64,000 nt of DNA from Meishania litoralis (GCF_042611095.1 NZ_JBHFPV010000001.1:1550001-1614000); one strand, 5' to 3'; shown: positions 51,682 through 60,518, counted from the first letter of the stretch. A program made the numbers and translations. The notes: generated by a model from the letters alone, not told the origin.

Positions 51682-52815
51682 ATGGATTTATTTAACGAGA
51701 TAAAGAAGAAACTGAGCCATGAGTTTATCGATATTATCGAGTGGCTCGACAACACCGATGATACCATTGTACACCGCTTTGAACGTTATCAGAACGAAAT
51801 CAAGAACAATGCAAAGCTCATCGTCAGGGAAGGCCAGACGGCGGTATTTGTAAACGAAGGGCAATTGGCCGATGTCTTCAAACCGGGCACCTATACCCTG
51901 AACACAAAAAACCTGCCCATACTTACGACCCTCAAGGGATGGAAATACGGGTTCGATAGTCCGTTCAAGGCCGAAGTCTATTTTGTCAATACCCGCTTGT
52001 TTACCGATGAGAAATGGGGAACTAAAAATCCGTTTATGTTGAGTGATGAACGTTTCGGGCTGGTCGAGATCAGGGCCTTTGGAACCTATAGTTTCCGAAT
52101 AAACGACCCCGGAAAGTTTGTAGTCGATGTGGTAGGTACCGATGGACATTTTACAAATTATGAGGTCAACGAGCATTTAAAAAGCCTCATCGTTACAAGA
52201 TTTACCGATACCATCGGACAGGCCAATCTGCCGATCGAACTTTACGCTGCCAATACGACCGAACTTTCAGAGACTTGCCAAGAGGTCATGCAACCTGAGT
52301 TTGGAAGGGTCGGTATCGAATTGGAGAGATTCTATATCGAGAACGTTTCGATGCCCGAGGAACTCAAAAAAGAGATTTTCGAATACAGCCGATTGGATAA
52401 ATTGGATATGACCAAACTGGCCCAGTTCAAGGCGGCCAAGGCTATGGAAGAAGCGGCCAAGAACGAAGGCGGTACGGCCGGCGCAGGCATGGGTATGGGC
52501 ATGGGCTTTGTTCTCGCACAACAGATGGGCAATATGATGAACCCGCAAGCGGCACAACCTTTCGGCGGGCAAACTTCGGGTGCGACGGCACCCCCGCCAA
52601 TACCGGCACAGGTCATGTACCACTACGCGGTAAATGGACAGCAGATGGGCCCGGTACCTTTTGAAAAGTTACAAGAACTGTTCGCCGCACGTACCATCAA
52701 CAAAGATTCCTTGATCTGGAAGCAAGGGATGCAAAACTGGACTGCGTTAAAGGATGTAGACGAGCTTAAACCTTTTCTGGGAAGCAATACACCACCACCG
52801 TTGCCAACATCGTAA
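51682..52815 (+). CDS. SPFH/band 7 domain protein with C-terminal GYF_2 domain
   Basis: 377 residues. Residues about 40-260 form an SPFH (virion core/YdjI-like) domain: AKLIVREGQTAVFVNEGQLAD, GTYTLNTKNLP and LSDERFGLVEIRAFGTYSF. A glycine/methionine-rich linker (AGMGMGMGF) and proline-rich spacer lead to a GYF_2 domain at about 310-370 (YHYAVNGQQMGPVPFEKLQEL ... SLIWKQGMQNWTALKDV). There is no signal peptide or membrane helix. SPFH proteins assemble into membrane-linked oligomers; the GYF_2 part likely binds a partner. Downstream genes encode a zinc-ribbon membrane protein and a phosphatase. Confidence 0.85.
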   Translation: MDLFNEIKKKLSHEFIDIIEWLDNTDDTIVHRFERYQNEIKNNAKLIVREGQTAVFVNEGQLADVFKPGTYTLNTKNLPILTTLKGWKYGFDSPFKAEVYFVNTRLFTDEKWGTKNPFMLSDERFGLVEIRAFGTYSFRINDPGKFVVDVVGTDGHFTNYEVNEHLKSLIVTRFTDTIGQANLPIELYAANTTELSETCQEVMQPEFGRVGIELERFYIENVSMPEELKKEIFEYSRLDKLDMTKLAQFKAAKAMEEAAKNEGGTAGAGMGMGMGFVLAQQMGNMMNPQAAQPFGGQTSGATAPPPIPAQVMYHYAVNGQQMGPVPFEKLQELFAARTINKDSLIWKQGMQNWTALKDVDELKPFLGSNTPPPLPTS

Positions 52816-52872
52816 GGTACAATTTCATCATGTTGTGTATTTCCATTTCTATGGTAACGACAGGTATTATTC

Positions 52873-53955
52873 ATGGAAGAAACCCAAAAATCGGAACATA
52901 AAAAATCTTGTGCCAATTGTGGTGCCGAGATGAAGTTCAAACCGGGCTCGCATCAACTTAAATGTGAGTATTGCGGCTATGAGGAATTTATCGAGCAGGC
53001 CAAAAGTAGTTTTGAGGAATTGGAACTGCAACACTACTTAAAGGCGGTCGGTCAAAATGCCTATACCGAGACCATTGATCTATTGCATTGCAAAAACTGT
53101 GGGGCCAATCAACATGTCGAGGAAAATTATAAATCGTTGGCGTGTGTATATTGTGGGGAGCCACTGATCCGTGAGGATGTCGAAAAAGAAGGATGGATAA
53201 TTCCGCAGGCCGTACTGCCTTTTCAATTGGATGCCCAAAAAGCACGTTCTATTTTTAAAAACTGGGTCAATGGCCTATGGTTCGCACCTAACAAATTAAA
53301 GCGTGCAGCTTTGGATCCCGAAGGATTGCACGGACTTTACATGCCTTATTGGACTTTTGACGCCAATCTATATGCGGCCTATCAAGGTCAACGTGGCGAT
53401 TATTACTATGAAACACAACAAATAAGAACCAAGAACGGTACTCAGACAAGACAGGTCAGAAAAACACGTTGGTCCCACGCCTCTGGATCGGTAAAAGGGT
53501 TTATCGATGATATACTTATTAATGCATCGGAAAAAAAGAGAAGGGAAATCCCCCATAATATTTCACATTGGAATGTTAAGGAATTGGTTCCCTTCAATTC
53601 GAAATATTTATCCGGTTTCGTTACTGAAAAATATACGGTCTCATTGAAAGAAGGCCACCATCGATCTTTCCAAGAGGCCAAAGAGATCGCCCATAACTGG
53701 ATATGTAGAGATATCGGTGGGGATACCCAGCGTATACTCAACGCCGACATCAAACTTTCCGATGAGACGTTCAAGCATATTTTGCTTCCTGTCTACATCA
53801 GCTCTTATCGTTATAATGGAAGGGAGTACAACTTCTATATCAATGGTCAAACGGGCGCACTGACCGGAAAAAGACCTTATTCGTTTTGGAAAATATTCTT
53901 TTTGGTTCTTTTTATTCTTATTATCATCGCGGTAATTACGACTTTTGCAAAGTGA
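52873..53955 (+). CDS. double zinc-ribbon protein with C-terminal membrane anchor
   Basis: 360 residues. Two zinc ribbons are at the N-terminus: CANCGAEM...CEYCGY and CKNCGANQ...CVYCGE. The central part (about 100-330) has QAVLPFQLDAQKARSIF and YMPYWTFDANLYAAYQGQRG, a large folded domain of unknown function, and a single hydrophobic helix ends the protein (FFLVLFILIIIAVITTF). Relatives are sometimes wrongly named after PriA because of the zinc ribbons. It is 57 nt downstream of the SPFH gene, and its stop overlaps the next start (TGATG). Confidence 0.75.
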   Translation: MEETQKSEHKKSCANCGAEMKFKPGSHQLKCEYCGYEEFIEQAKSSFEELELQHYLKAVGQNAYTETIDLLHCKNCGANQHVEENYKSLACVYCGEPLIREDVEKEGWIIPQAVLPFQLDAQKARSIFKNWVNGLWFAPNKLKRAALDPEGLHGLYMPYWTFDANLYAAYQGQRGDYYYETQQIRTKNGTQTRQVRKTRWSHASGSVKGFIDDILINASEKKRREIPHNISHWNVKELVPFNSKYLSGFVTEKYTVSLKEGHHRSFQEAKEIAHNWICRDIGGDTQRILNADIKLSDETFKHILLPVYISSYRYNGREYNFYINGQTGALTGKRPYSFWKIFFLVLFILIIIAVITTFAK

Positions 53956-54680
53956 TGCGGACATTGGTTATAGGGGACATACATTCGGGAGTAAAGGCTT
54001 TGCGCCAGTTGATGGAGCGTGCCAAGGTAACAACTTCCGACAGATTGATTTTTTTAGGTGATTATGTCGATGGCTGGAGCGATGCCGTTGAGACGGTCAA
54101 TTATTTGATAGAGCTTGATGAAACCCATAGCTGCGTTTTTTTGAGGGGCAACCATGATGAACTATGCGTTAAATGGCTTGCCGATGACGAATACAACCCT
54201 GTATGGTTGCAGCATGGTGGTGAGGCCACGTTAAATTCTTACGCAAAAGCCGATGATGATGTAAAAGACATACATCTAATGTTCTACAAAAATCTTACCA
54301 ACTACTATCTAGATGGTAAAAATCGCCTTTTCCTTCATGCCGGTTTCACGAACCTGAAAGGTGTTGAGCATGAATATTTACCCCATGTGTTTTATTGGGA
54401 TAGAACATTATGGGAACTTGCGCAGTCTTTACACAGAGACATGGGCAAAGGTGACATGCACTATCCTAAACGATTGTCACTTTATGAGGAAATTTACATA
54501 GGCCATACACCGATCTCCAAAGTGGATATAGCCATGCCCAAAAAAGCTGCAAATGTTTGGAATATGGACACCGGAGCCGCATTCAAGGGGCCACTTTCCA
54601 TCATGGATGTCGACACCAAAGAAGTATGGCAAAGCGACCCTGTACATATGTTGTATCCTGGCGAAAAAGGTCGAAATTAA
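53955..54680 (+). CDS. PPP-family serine/threonine phosphatase-like metallophosphoesterase
   Basis: 241 residues. The metal-binding signatures are GDIHSG at residue 7, FLGDYVDGWSDAVE near 36 and LRGNHDELC near 70, then LHAGF and IGHTPI. This is the bacterial PPP phosphatase layout (PrpA/PrpB-like). The start is the ATG within the TGATG overlap with the upstream gene. Its substrate is likely a phosphoprotein or diadenosine compound; which is not known. It is cotranscribed with the zinc-ribbon protein. Confidence 0.87.
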   Translation: MRTLVIGDIHSGVKALRQLMERAKVTTSDRLIFLGDYVDGWSDAVETVNYLIELDETHSCVFLRGNHDELCVKWLADDEYNPVWLQHGGEATLNSYAKADDDVKDIHLMFYKNLTNYYLDGKNRLFLHAGFTNLKGVEHEYLPHVFYWDRTLWELAQSLHRDMGKGDMHYPKRLSLYEEIYIGHTPISKVDIAMPKKAANVWNMDTGAAFKGPLSIMDVDTKEVWQSDPVHMLYPGEKGRN

Positions 54681-54741
54681 AGTTTTGCCACATTTATGCC
54701 GAAAAGCTAGTATTATTGACGAAATTTACAAAAAACCTATT

Positions 54742-55737
54742 ATGCCAGAGAAGAATATTCGATTAGAGGTAATGCAGGCTATAGAGCCTCAAGTAGAGGG
54801 GTTTATGGATTCTTTTCTCATTCCGATCGAAGATATCTGGCAACCTTCCGATTTTTTGCCAGACTCTGAAAGCGAAGATTTTTTGAATGATATTGAAACC
54901 CTAAGGGGCGAATCAAGGGAACTGGGTTATGATTTTTGGGTTACCATGGTGGCCGATACCATTACCGAGGAAGCTTTACCGACCTATGAATCTTGGCTTA
55001 TGGATGTCGAAGGGATAAACCAACATGAGAATAAAGGCCATGGTTGGTCCAAGTGGGTCAGGGCATGGACCGCAGAAGAAAATCGCCATGGCGATGTTTT
55101 GAACAAATACCTATACCTTTCGGGTAGGGTCAATATGAGGGAAGTTGAGATTACTACCCAGCATTTATTGACCGACGGCTTCGATATCGGAACCGATAGA
55201 GATCCTTACAAAAACTTCGTTTATACTTCGTTTCAAGAATTGGCGACCAATATATCGCACAAAAGGGTCGGTCAAATGGCCAAGAAAAAAGGAAATGCCC
55301 TGTTAGGAAAAATGTGCACGATCATAGCAGGAGATGAGATGCGGCATCACTTGGCCTATCGCCAATTCGTGAAGACCATATTCGGAGAGGATCCATCGGG
55401 CATGATGCTGGCCTTTGCCGATATGATGAAGAAGAAAATCGTTATGCCCGCCCATTTTTTAAGGGAATCGGGGGGAACGGTCGGTACCGCTTTTGAAAAT
55501 TTCTCGAACTGTGCACAGCGCTTAGGGGTCTATACGGCCCAAGATTACGTAGAGATATTGAGAAAGCTCAATTCTTTTTGGGAAATTGACGTAGTTAGGG
55601 ATCTTTCTGACGAGGCTGAAAAAGCAAGGGATTACTTGGTTAAATTGCCCGAAAGATTGGAGCGTATTGCCGAACGTATGAAATTTCCTGAGGACCAATA
55701 TCGCTTCAAGTGGGTAGAGGCCAATGGAATGATTTAA
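54742..55737 (+). CDS. acyl-ACP desaturase
   Basis: 331 residues. A soluble diiron desaturase: the two diiron motifs are EENRHGD near residue 112 and DEMRHH near 198, both of the ExxH type. It introduces a double bond into acyl-ACP and so controls membrane fluidity. The frame is open from 54553, but the ATG at 54742 (MPEKNIRLEVMQAIEPQV) fits the family start. It is 61 nt after the phosphatase gene, with a terminator after its stop. Confidence 0.93.
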   Translation: MPEKNIRLEVMQAIEPQVEGFMDSFLIPIEDIWQPSDFLPDSESEDFLNDIETLRGESRELGYDFWVTMVADTITEEALPTYESWLMDVEGINQHENKGHGWSKWVRAWTAEENRHGDVLNKYLYLSGRVNMREVEITTQHLLTDGFDIGTDRDPYKNFVYTSFQELATNISHKRVGQMAKKKGNALLGKMCTIIAGDEMRHHLAYRQFVKTIFGEDPSGMMLAFADMMKKKIVMPAHFLRESGGTVGTAFENFSNCAQRLGVYTAQDYVEILRKLNSFWEIDVVRDLSDEAEKARDYLVKLPERLERIAERMKFPEDQYRFKWVEANGMI

Positions 55738-55748
55738 TTCAAACCGAA

Positions 55749-55796
55749 AAAAAACTCCGAACACCAAAATATAACATTTTGGTATTCGGAGTTTTT
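55749..55796 (+). terminator. bidirectional terminator between the desaturase and HHH genes
   Basis: A long hairpin: CTCCGAA/TTCGGAG plus ACCAAAAT/ATTTTGGT with one mismatch and a 5-nt loop, flanked by A- and T-rich ends (AAAAA...TTTTT). It can serve both converging genes. Confidence 0.75.
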
Positions 55797-55833
55797 GGTA
55801 CCTGACCAAAAGGTAAACTGCCCGCTTTCTTAT

Positions 55834-56352
55834 TTAGAGCTTACCATGGTCGTGTTCATCTTGCCATTTGGCCAATTCGGCCCATTTGCCCTCGTAGCAC
55901 ATTTTGGCCTGCATAGGCCATGAAGCGGGATCATGAACCTTGTAGCGTTCGCCACCGCCATCAAGAATTTCTTGACAGCGCGCTACCGCAGTATCAGAAA
56001 GTGCTTTCCAGGTTTTGATACCCCCGTCATGGAACATTTGTTCGATTTTAGGTCCGATACCTTCAACGACTTTGAGGTCGTCTTGCTTGATTTTTTTGCC
56101 CATGGCCGCTTCTGCAGCGACCGCATTAAAAGGTATGGCAGCAACTATAGGCGCGGCTGCTTTTGCTGAAAGTTTGCCATTGCAAGCATCGAGATCGGCC
56201 TGTAGTTTGGCATTCTTATCCTGTAAGAGTTTCAGGTCTGCTGAATTGTCAATCGTAGTACTTGACCCTTTGCCCCAATAATAACCTATTATCGCACTTA
56301 TTAAGCCTGTCAATAAAGGAATCAACCAGCACCAAATATTTGAAAAATCCAT
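55834..56352 (-). CDS. membrane-anchored helix-hairpin-helix protein
   Basis: 172 residues. An N-terminal membrane helix with GLISAIIGYYWGKG (about 10-28), a short coiled-coil (LKLLQDKNAKLQADLDACNGK), and a C-terminal helix-hairpin-helix domain (DDLKVVEGIGPKIEQMFHDG near residue 92). A C-terminal WxxQAKMCYEGKWAELAKW segment closes it. The HHH form is like that found in proteins that bind DNA or other partners, but with a membrane anchor its role is unclear. It lies 26 nt downstream of the OmpA-like gene on the same strand. Confidence 0.75.
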   Translation of the reverse strand: MDFSNIWCWLIPLLTGLISAIIGYYWGKGSSTTIDNSADLKLLQDKNAKLQADLDACNGKLSAKAAAPIVAAIPFNAVAAEAAMGKKIKQDDLKVVEGIGPKIEQMFHDGGIKTWKALSDTAVARCQEILDGGGERYKVHDPASWPMQAKMCYEGKWAELAKWQDEHDHGKL

Positions 56353-56378
56353 ATTCTTTAATTTTTATAGTTAATAGT

Positions 56379-57287
56379 TTAGTTTAATGTTACGACCGTT
56401 CTTCTATTTTTAGCCCGGCCCTCTTCGGTGGCATTGCTCTCAATAGGTTGTGTTTGACCCTTGGAGGTTGCATTGATCTTTACCTCTGCAATGCCATTTC
56501 CCATAAGGTAATTTTTAGCGAAATCGGCCCTGTTTTGACCAAGTTTCATATTATCGGCCGCATTGCCCGTATTATCGGTATGTCCGACGATACTAGCCGT
56601 TGCGCCTTCAACCTTGTCAAGGTATCTTGAAATATCGGCAACTTTTTGGCGCTGCTCGGCACTGAGGTTTATTGAGGCCTCTGCGGTATCAAAGTAAAGC
56701 ACCAATGGATCGAACTTTATTTTTTCATAGAGTACCTTAAGTTCATCGGCAGTATCGGCCGATTCACCGGTAATGCCATAGGTTACAGGTCCTAATAATA
56801 CATTTCCATCGGGAACCATTTCATCCATTAATTTCCCAAAAGTGTTGATACGCGTCGATGAAATTCCACTGTCGACCAAATGGTTCTTTACGGCGTTGGC
56901 CCTTGCCAAGCCTAAATTTGGATAGGCAGAATCGTTTACTTCATCACTTGTGTAATATCCCGTGATATTGATGACCTTTCCGGTATTATCGGCCAAAAAG
57001 GTTTTAAGGCCATCGACGCAATTGGTCACCGTTTGGGCCAATGGCTTGATAATCGTTGATGACGACACATTAAAGTTGTAATTGTCGTTTACATCGCAGG
57101 AATAATCACCATCGGAAAAGGCAAAAGGATACGATGTGGGATCGGGGGGCGCAGGCACTACGGCCTCTTCGACGGGTTCTTCCGTAACCGCCTGTAATCC
57201 GCAGGAACTACAAAGGTTCATGTACGCAAAAACCCCTAGAGCAATAGTCAGTATAATACCGATTATACTAGTTGTTGATTTTGACAT
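56379..57287 (-). CDS. OmpA-like protein with two OmpA-type domains
   Basis: 302 residues. A hydrophobic N-terminal segment (IIGIILTIALGVFAYMNLC) is followed by two domains of the OmpA C-terminal type: a degenerate one at about 70-180 (VINITGYYTSDE, LARANAVKNHL) and a standard one at about 190-302 (LVLYFDTAEASINL, IVGHTDNTGNAADN, RAKNRRTVV). It should sit in the envelope and bind peptidoglycan. It is followed after 26 nt by the HHH membrane protein, with which it is probably cotranscribed. Confidence 0.85.
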   Translation of the reverse strand: MSKSTTSIIGIILTIALGVFAYMNLCSSCGLQAVTEEPVEEAVVPAPPDPTSYPFAFSDGDYSCDVNDNYNFNVSSSTIIKPLAQTVTNCVDGLKTFLADNTGKVINITGYYTSDEVNDSAYPNLGLARANAVKNHLVDSGISSTRINTFGKLMDEMVPDGNVLLGPVTYGITGESADTADELKVLYEKIKFDPLVLYFDTAEASINLSAEQRQKVADISRYLDKVEGATASIVGHTDNTGNAADNMKLGQNRADFAKNYLMGNGIAEVKINATSKGQTQPIESNATEEGRAKNRRTVVTLN

Positions 57288-57802
57288 TGTTTATAATGAT
57301 TTAGTGTTTGTTATAGCAATGTATTAAAAAAAGCTTAAAAAATGTTAAAAAGGGATTACTAAATAGCAAAGAACAATCTCGATTTCAACAACTAATAAAA
57401 TGATTCCTAGTTTCTTAAGCCAAAAGGTTAAGATCAGGTTTAAAAGTTAAGGCTGAAAAACGATAGTACCTACAAAATAAAATATACCGATTATACATAG
57501 AAACGTATCATGTACACATGTTTTTATCGTATAGGTACATCATCGCTTTTTAGGGCCCCTATTCTTTTTTATTTTAGATGGAGCATTTAGAGAACCAAAT
57601 TGAAATGAAGTCGAAATTCAAAAGATTGTTGAACTTTTGCTGTATGGTAATCGTTCTAGGGACCCAAGAACTTCTTCATGGAAGCTGGAGAGTTCATGAT
57701 GCAAATCATGATCAGGGTTAAATCGGAGAAACAAGACTGAGCTTTAAGTTGTTCAAAGCTAAGGGTATATAATATTTAGTTGAGTTAGTTAGTTTAGTGT
57801 TA
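57288..57802. other. AT-rich intergenic stretch with dyads and one weak small ORF
   Basis: No clear gene is seen here. It contains an inverted repeat (GTACCTA at about 57447 and TAGGTAC at about 57532-57538) enclosing a perfect dyad CATGTACACATG (57509-57520). A possible small ORF at 57578-57721 is listed separately. The 5' ends of the OmpA-like gene and its promoter should also lie here. Confidence 0.4.
57578..57721 (+). CDS. possible small protein (47 aa)
   Basis: An ATG frame of 47 codons (MEHLENQIEMKSKFKRLLNF ...) with a moderately hydrophobic middle (LLNFCCMVIVLG). It has no recognised family and no clear promoter. It is listed only because the region has no other gene and a structured terminator follows about 80 nt later. 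Confidence 0.2.
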   Translation: MEHLENQIEMKSKFKRLLNFCCMVIVLGTQELLHGSWRVHDANHDQG

Positions 57803-57804
57803 AG

Positions 57805-57873
57805 AAAACCACCGTATTTTTGACCTTGTCTCTCGGGGGAACGGACAAGTAGTTGAAAAGACGGTGGTTTTTT
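57805..57873 (+). terminator. structured bidirectional terminator next to the ALDH gene
   Basis: An 11-bp outer stem (AAAACCACCGT with ACGGTGGTTTT) encloses an inner 6-bp stem (CTTGTC with GACAAG) with a 13-nt loop. T6 follows on the + strand and TTTTCTT on the minus strand. It lies directly after the ALDH stop (57880-57882) for the minus-strand transcript. Confidence 0.6.
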
Positions 57874-57879
57874 GTTTTA

Positions 57880-59433
57880 TCACAAATCGAATTTAATGCC
57901 TTGTGCCAAGGGTAATTCTGCGGTATAATTGATTGTATTCGTTTGTCTTCGCATATAGATTTTCCAAGCGTCAGAACCAGATTCGCGGCCGCCGCCTGTT
58001 TCTTTTTCACCACCAAATGCGCCTCCGATCTCGGCACCCGAAGTACCTATGTTAACATTGGCGATACCACAGTCGCTACCGCTGGACGATAAGAACTGTT
58101 CTGCATCTCGAAGGTTATTGGTCATAATTGCAGAAGATAGGCCCTGGACCACCCCATTTTGTATTTCGATGGCGTTTTCGACAGAACCCGAATATTTCAA
58201 GAGATAAAGTACGGGGGCGAAAGTTTCATGCTGTACGATTTCAAAATCGGGTCGTGCCTCTGCGATGGCGGGCTTCACATAACAACCGCTCTCATAGCCT
58301 TCTCCCTCCAAGACTCCTCCTTCGACAATGAGGTTGCCTCCTTCTGAAACAACTTTCTGCAATGCCGAATTGTATAACTTGACGGCGTCGGTATCGATCA
58401 ACGGCCCCACATGATTACTTTCGTCCAAGGGGTTTCCTATGCGTAATTGTTTATACGCATCGATAAGGGCATCTCTTACCTGATCATAAACCGACTCATG
58501 TATAATGAGCCTTCTGGTCGAGGTGCAACGTTGACCGGCCGTTCCCACGGCCCCGAAAACCGCTCCGATTACCGTCATTTTGATATCGGCTTCCGGCGTG
58601 ACGATAATGGCGTTGTTTCCTCCAAGTTCGAGTAGCGATTTGCCCAACCTTGCGGCAACGGCCTGGGCAACGATCTTGCCCATTCGAATGGATCCGGTGG
58701 CCGATACCAAAGGAATTCGATTGTCATGGGTCATCATTTCACCAACTTTGTAATCCCCATTGATCAAACATGAAATTCCCTCAGGTAGGCCATTGGCCTT
58801 AAAGACCTCCGCAGCGATATTTTGACAAGCGATGCCACATAATGGTGTCTTTTCGGAAGGCTTCCAAACACATACGTCACCGCAGACCCACGCCAAGGCC
58901 GTATTCCATGACCATACGGCAACCGGGAAGTTGAACGCCGAGATTATGCCGACAACCCCCAACGGATGGTATTGTTCGTACATACGGTGACCTGGTCTCT
59001 CGGAATGCATGGTAAGTCCGTGGAGCTGTCTTGAAAGGCCAACGGCAAAATCGCAGATATCGATCATCTCTTGCACTTCGCCCAATCCTTCTTGGTAGCT
59101 TTTTCCCATTTCATACGAGACCAATTTTCCCAAAGGTTCTTTTAGCTTACGAAGTTTCTCGCCGAATTGACGCACAATTTCACCGCGTTGCGGGGCGGGT
59201 TTCTTTCGCCATATTTTGAATGCCTCAACCGCCCTTGTCATTACCTTTTCATAATCGTCTTTAGAAGTGGTTTTGACCTTTGCAATGAGGGCCCCATCAA
59301 CTGGAGACCGTGATTCGATAATCGTACCGGATGAAAAATTGTCCGAACCTGTTGAGGTTCCTTCATTGATTTCCTTGACTCCTAATGATTTCAAGGTCTT
59401 TTCCATATCAAATTCAGTGGTGATTTTGGACAT
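57880..59433 (-). CDS. aldehyde dehydrogenase, ALDH7-like
   Basis: 517 residues. Catalytic Cys in GQRCTSTRRL, general base Glu in LLELGGNNAII, and cofactor motif ISAFNFPVAVWSWNTALA identify an NAD(P)+-dependent aldehyde dehydrogenase. The sequence layout (ISAFNFPVAVW, HPLGVVGI) is that of the ALDH7/antiquitin group (aminoadipate semialdehyde dehydrogenase). It lies in the same run as DUF1304 and HaaO, so a role in amino acid breakdown is plausible. The N-terminal 20 residues are extra relative to typical members. Which semialdehyde it uses is not settled. Confidence 0.9.
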   Translation of the reverse strand: MSKITTEFDMEKTLKSLGVKEINEGTSTGSDNFSSGTIIESRSPVDGALIAKVKTTSKDDYEKVMTRAVEAFKIWRKKPAPQRGEIVRQFGEKLRKLKEPLGKLVSYEMGKSYQEGLGEVQEMIDICDFAVGLSRQLHGLTMHSERPGHRMYEQYHPLGVVGIISAFNFPVAVWSWNTALAWVCGDVCVWKPSEKTPLCGIACQNIAAEVFKANGLPEGISCLINGDYKVGEMMTHDNRIPLVSATGSIRMGKIVAQAVAARLGKSLLELGGNNAIIVTPEADIKMTVIGAVFGAVGTAGQRCTSTRRLIIHESVYDQVRDALIDAYKQLRIGNPLDESNHVGPLIDTDAVKLYNSALQKVVSEGGNLIVEGGVLEGEGYESGCYVKPAIAEARPDFEIVQHETFAPVLYLLKYSGSVENAIEIQNGVVQGLSSAIMTNNLRDAEQFLSSSGSDCGIANVNIGTSGAEIGGAFGGEKETGGGRESGSDAWKIYMRRQTNTINYTAELPLAQGIKFDL

Positions 59434-59509
59434 TTTATAACTTTTTGAAAATAGATTGTTAGATTTTGGGCAAAGCTACAAAAAGTAAGTCTTATATAGA
59501 GGGTATAGA

Positions 59510-59872
59510 CTACCGTATCAAAATGAGCAATATCGCTATTAGGGCAGGTAGGGCCTGAACGAAGAATATCTTTTTTTCAGCGGTCAAGGCGCCATAGATT
59601 CCGGCAATTGCGATACATCCCAAAAAGAACAGTGCAACGTTGTACTTCCATATGGCGTTTTGAATAAAGAAGGTCCAAAGTAGTCCAGCGGCCAAAAAAC
59701 CATTATATAATCCTTGATTGGCGGCCAAGGGTTTGGTAGGCTCAAACAGTTCGGGCGATAATTTTTTGAATATTTTACGTCCCTTGGTCGTCCATGCGAA
59801 CATTTCGAACCAAAGAAAATAAATATGCAGTATGGCTATGACCCCGATAAGAATATAGATGGCAATTTGCAT
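59510..59872 (-). CDS. DUF1304 small membrane protein
   Basis: 120 residues with four hydrophobic segments (IAIYILIGVIAILHIYFLW at the start, FLAAGLLWTFF, ALFFLGCIAIAGIY and ALPALIAILLILI). It shows the DUF1304 pattern AANQGLYNGFLAAGL. The function is unknown. It is two nt downstream of the dioxygenase and 76 nt upstream of the ALDH gene, all on the minus strand. Confidence 0.85.
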   Translation of the reverse strand: MQIAIYILIGVIAILHIYFLWFEMFAWTTKGRKIFKKLSPELFEPTKPLAANQGLYNGFLAAGLLWTFFIQNAIWKYNVALFFLGCIAIAGIYGALTAEKKIFFVQALPALIAILLILIR

Positions 59873-59874
59873 GT

Positions 59875-60417
59875 TTAATCTTCTCTAGCGATGAATCTTT
59901 CGTCCACGGGCATAACGGTGCCACAATTGTCGCATGTTCGCAGTTCTTTCGAACTGTAAAAATGTTTAAAATGCTCCAGAAAATCTTTTTCGATATCGTT
60001 TAGGGTAAAATAGGCCTCATATAACTTATGGTTGCAATTGTCGCAGAACCAAAGTAGACCATCATCGACATTCATATCTGCCCGTTTTCGTTCTATTACC
60101 AGGCCGATGCTTCCTTCATGGCGTACTGGCGAATGGGGTATTTTGGCAGGGTGCAGGTACATATCGCCGGGCCCAAGTTTTAATGTTTTCTTTTGGCGAT
60201 TATCCTGAATATGTACTTCGATATTCCCCTCTAATTGATAAAAAAGCTCTTCGGTTTCATTGTAGTGATAGTCTTTTCGGGCATTTGGACCCGCCACCAC
60301 CATTACGATATAGTCACCCGCATCTTTATATAGATTCTTGTTTCCTACAGGCGGTTTTAAGGTGTCCCTGTTTTCCTCGATCCATTTATTGAGGTTAAAA
60401 GGAGGCTTTATAGACAT
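59875..60417 (-). CDS. nbaC: 3-hydroxyanthranilate 3,4-dioxygenase
   Basis: 180 residues, a cupin dioxygenase. The substrate/Fe cupin is at ARKDYHYNETEELFYQLEG (His, Glu) and MYLHPAKIPHSPVRH (His). The C-terminal domain holds a second metal site with two CxxC pairs (WFCDNCNH and RTCDNCGTV), the extra rubredoxin-like iron site of bacterial HaaO. It opens the ring of 3-hydroxyanthranilate in tryptophan breakdown via kynurenine. The kynurenine pathway partner genes are not in the window. It is the first gene of the unit HaaO-DUF1304-ALDH. Confidence 0.92.
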   Translation of the reverse strand: MSIKPPFNLNKWIEENRDTLKPPVGNKNLYKDAGDYIVMVVAGPNARKDYHYNETEELFYQLEGNIEVHIQDNRQKKTLKLGPGDMYLHPAKIPHSPVRHEGSIGLVIERKRADMNVDDGLLWFCDNCNHKLYEAYFTLNDIEKDFLEHFKHFYSSKELRTCDNCGTVMPVDERFIARED

Positions 60418-60518
60418 ATGTCAAGAATTGATAATTGTTGGCTGTTTGCTCGCTAAGACGGCGAACGACCACTAATTGATTCTCCCAAATTTAGTAAAAG
60501 AAAACGGTTTTGTTCTTT

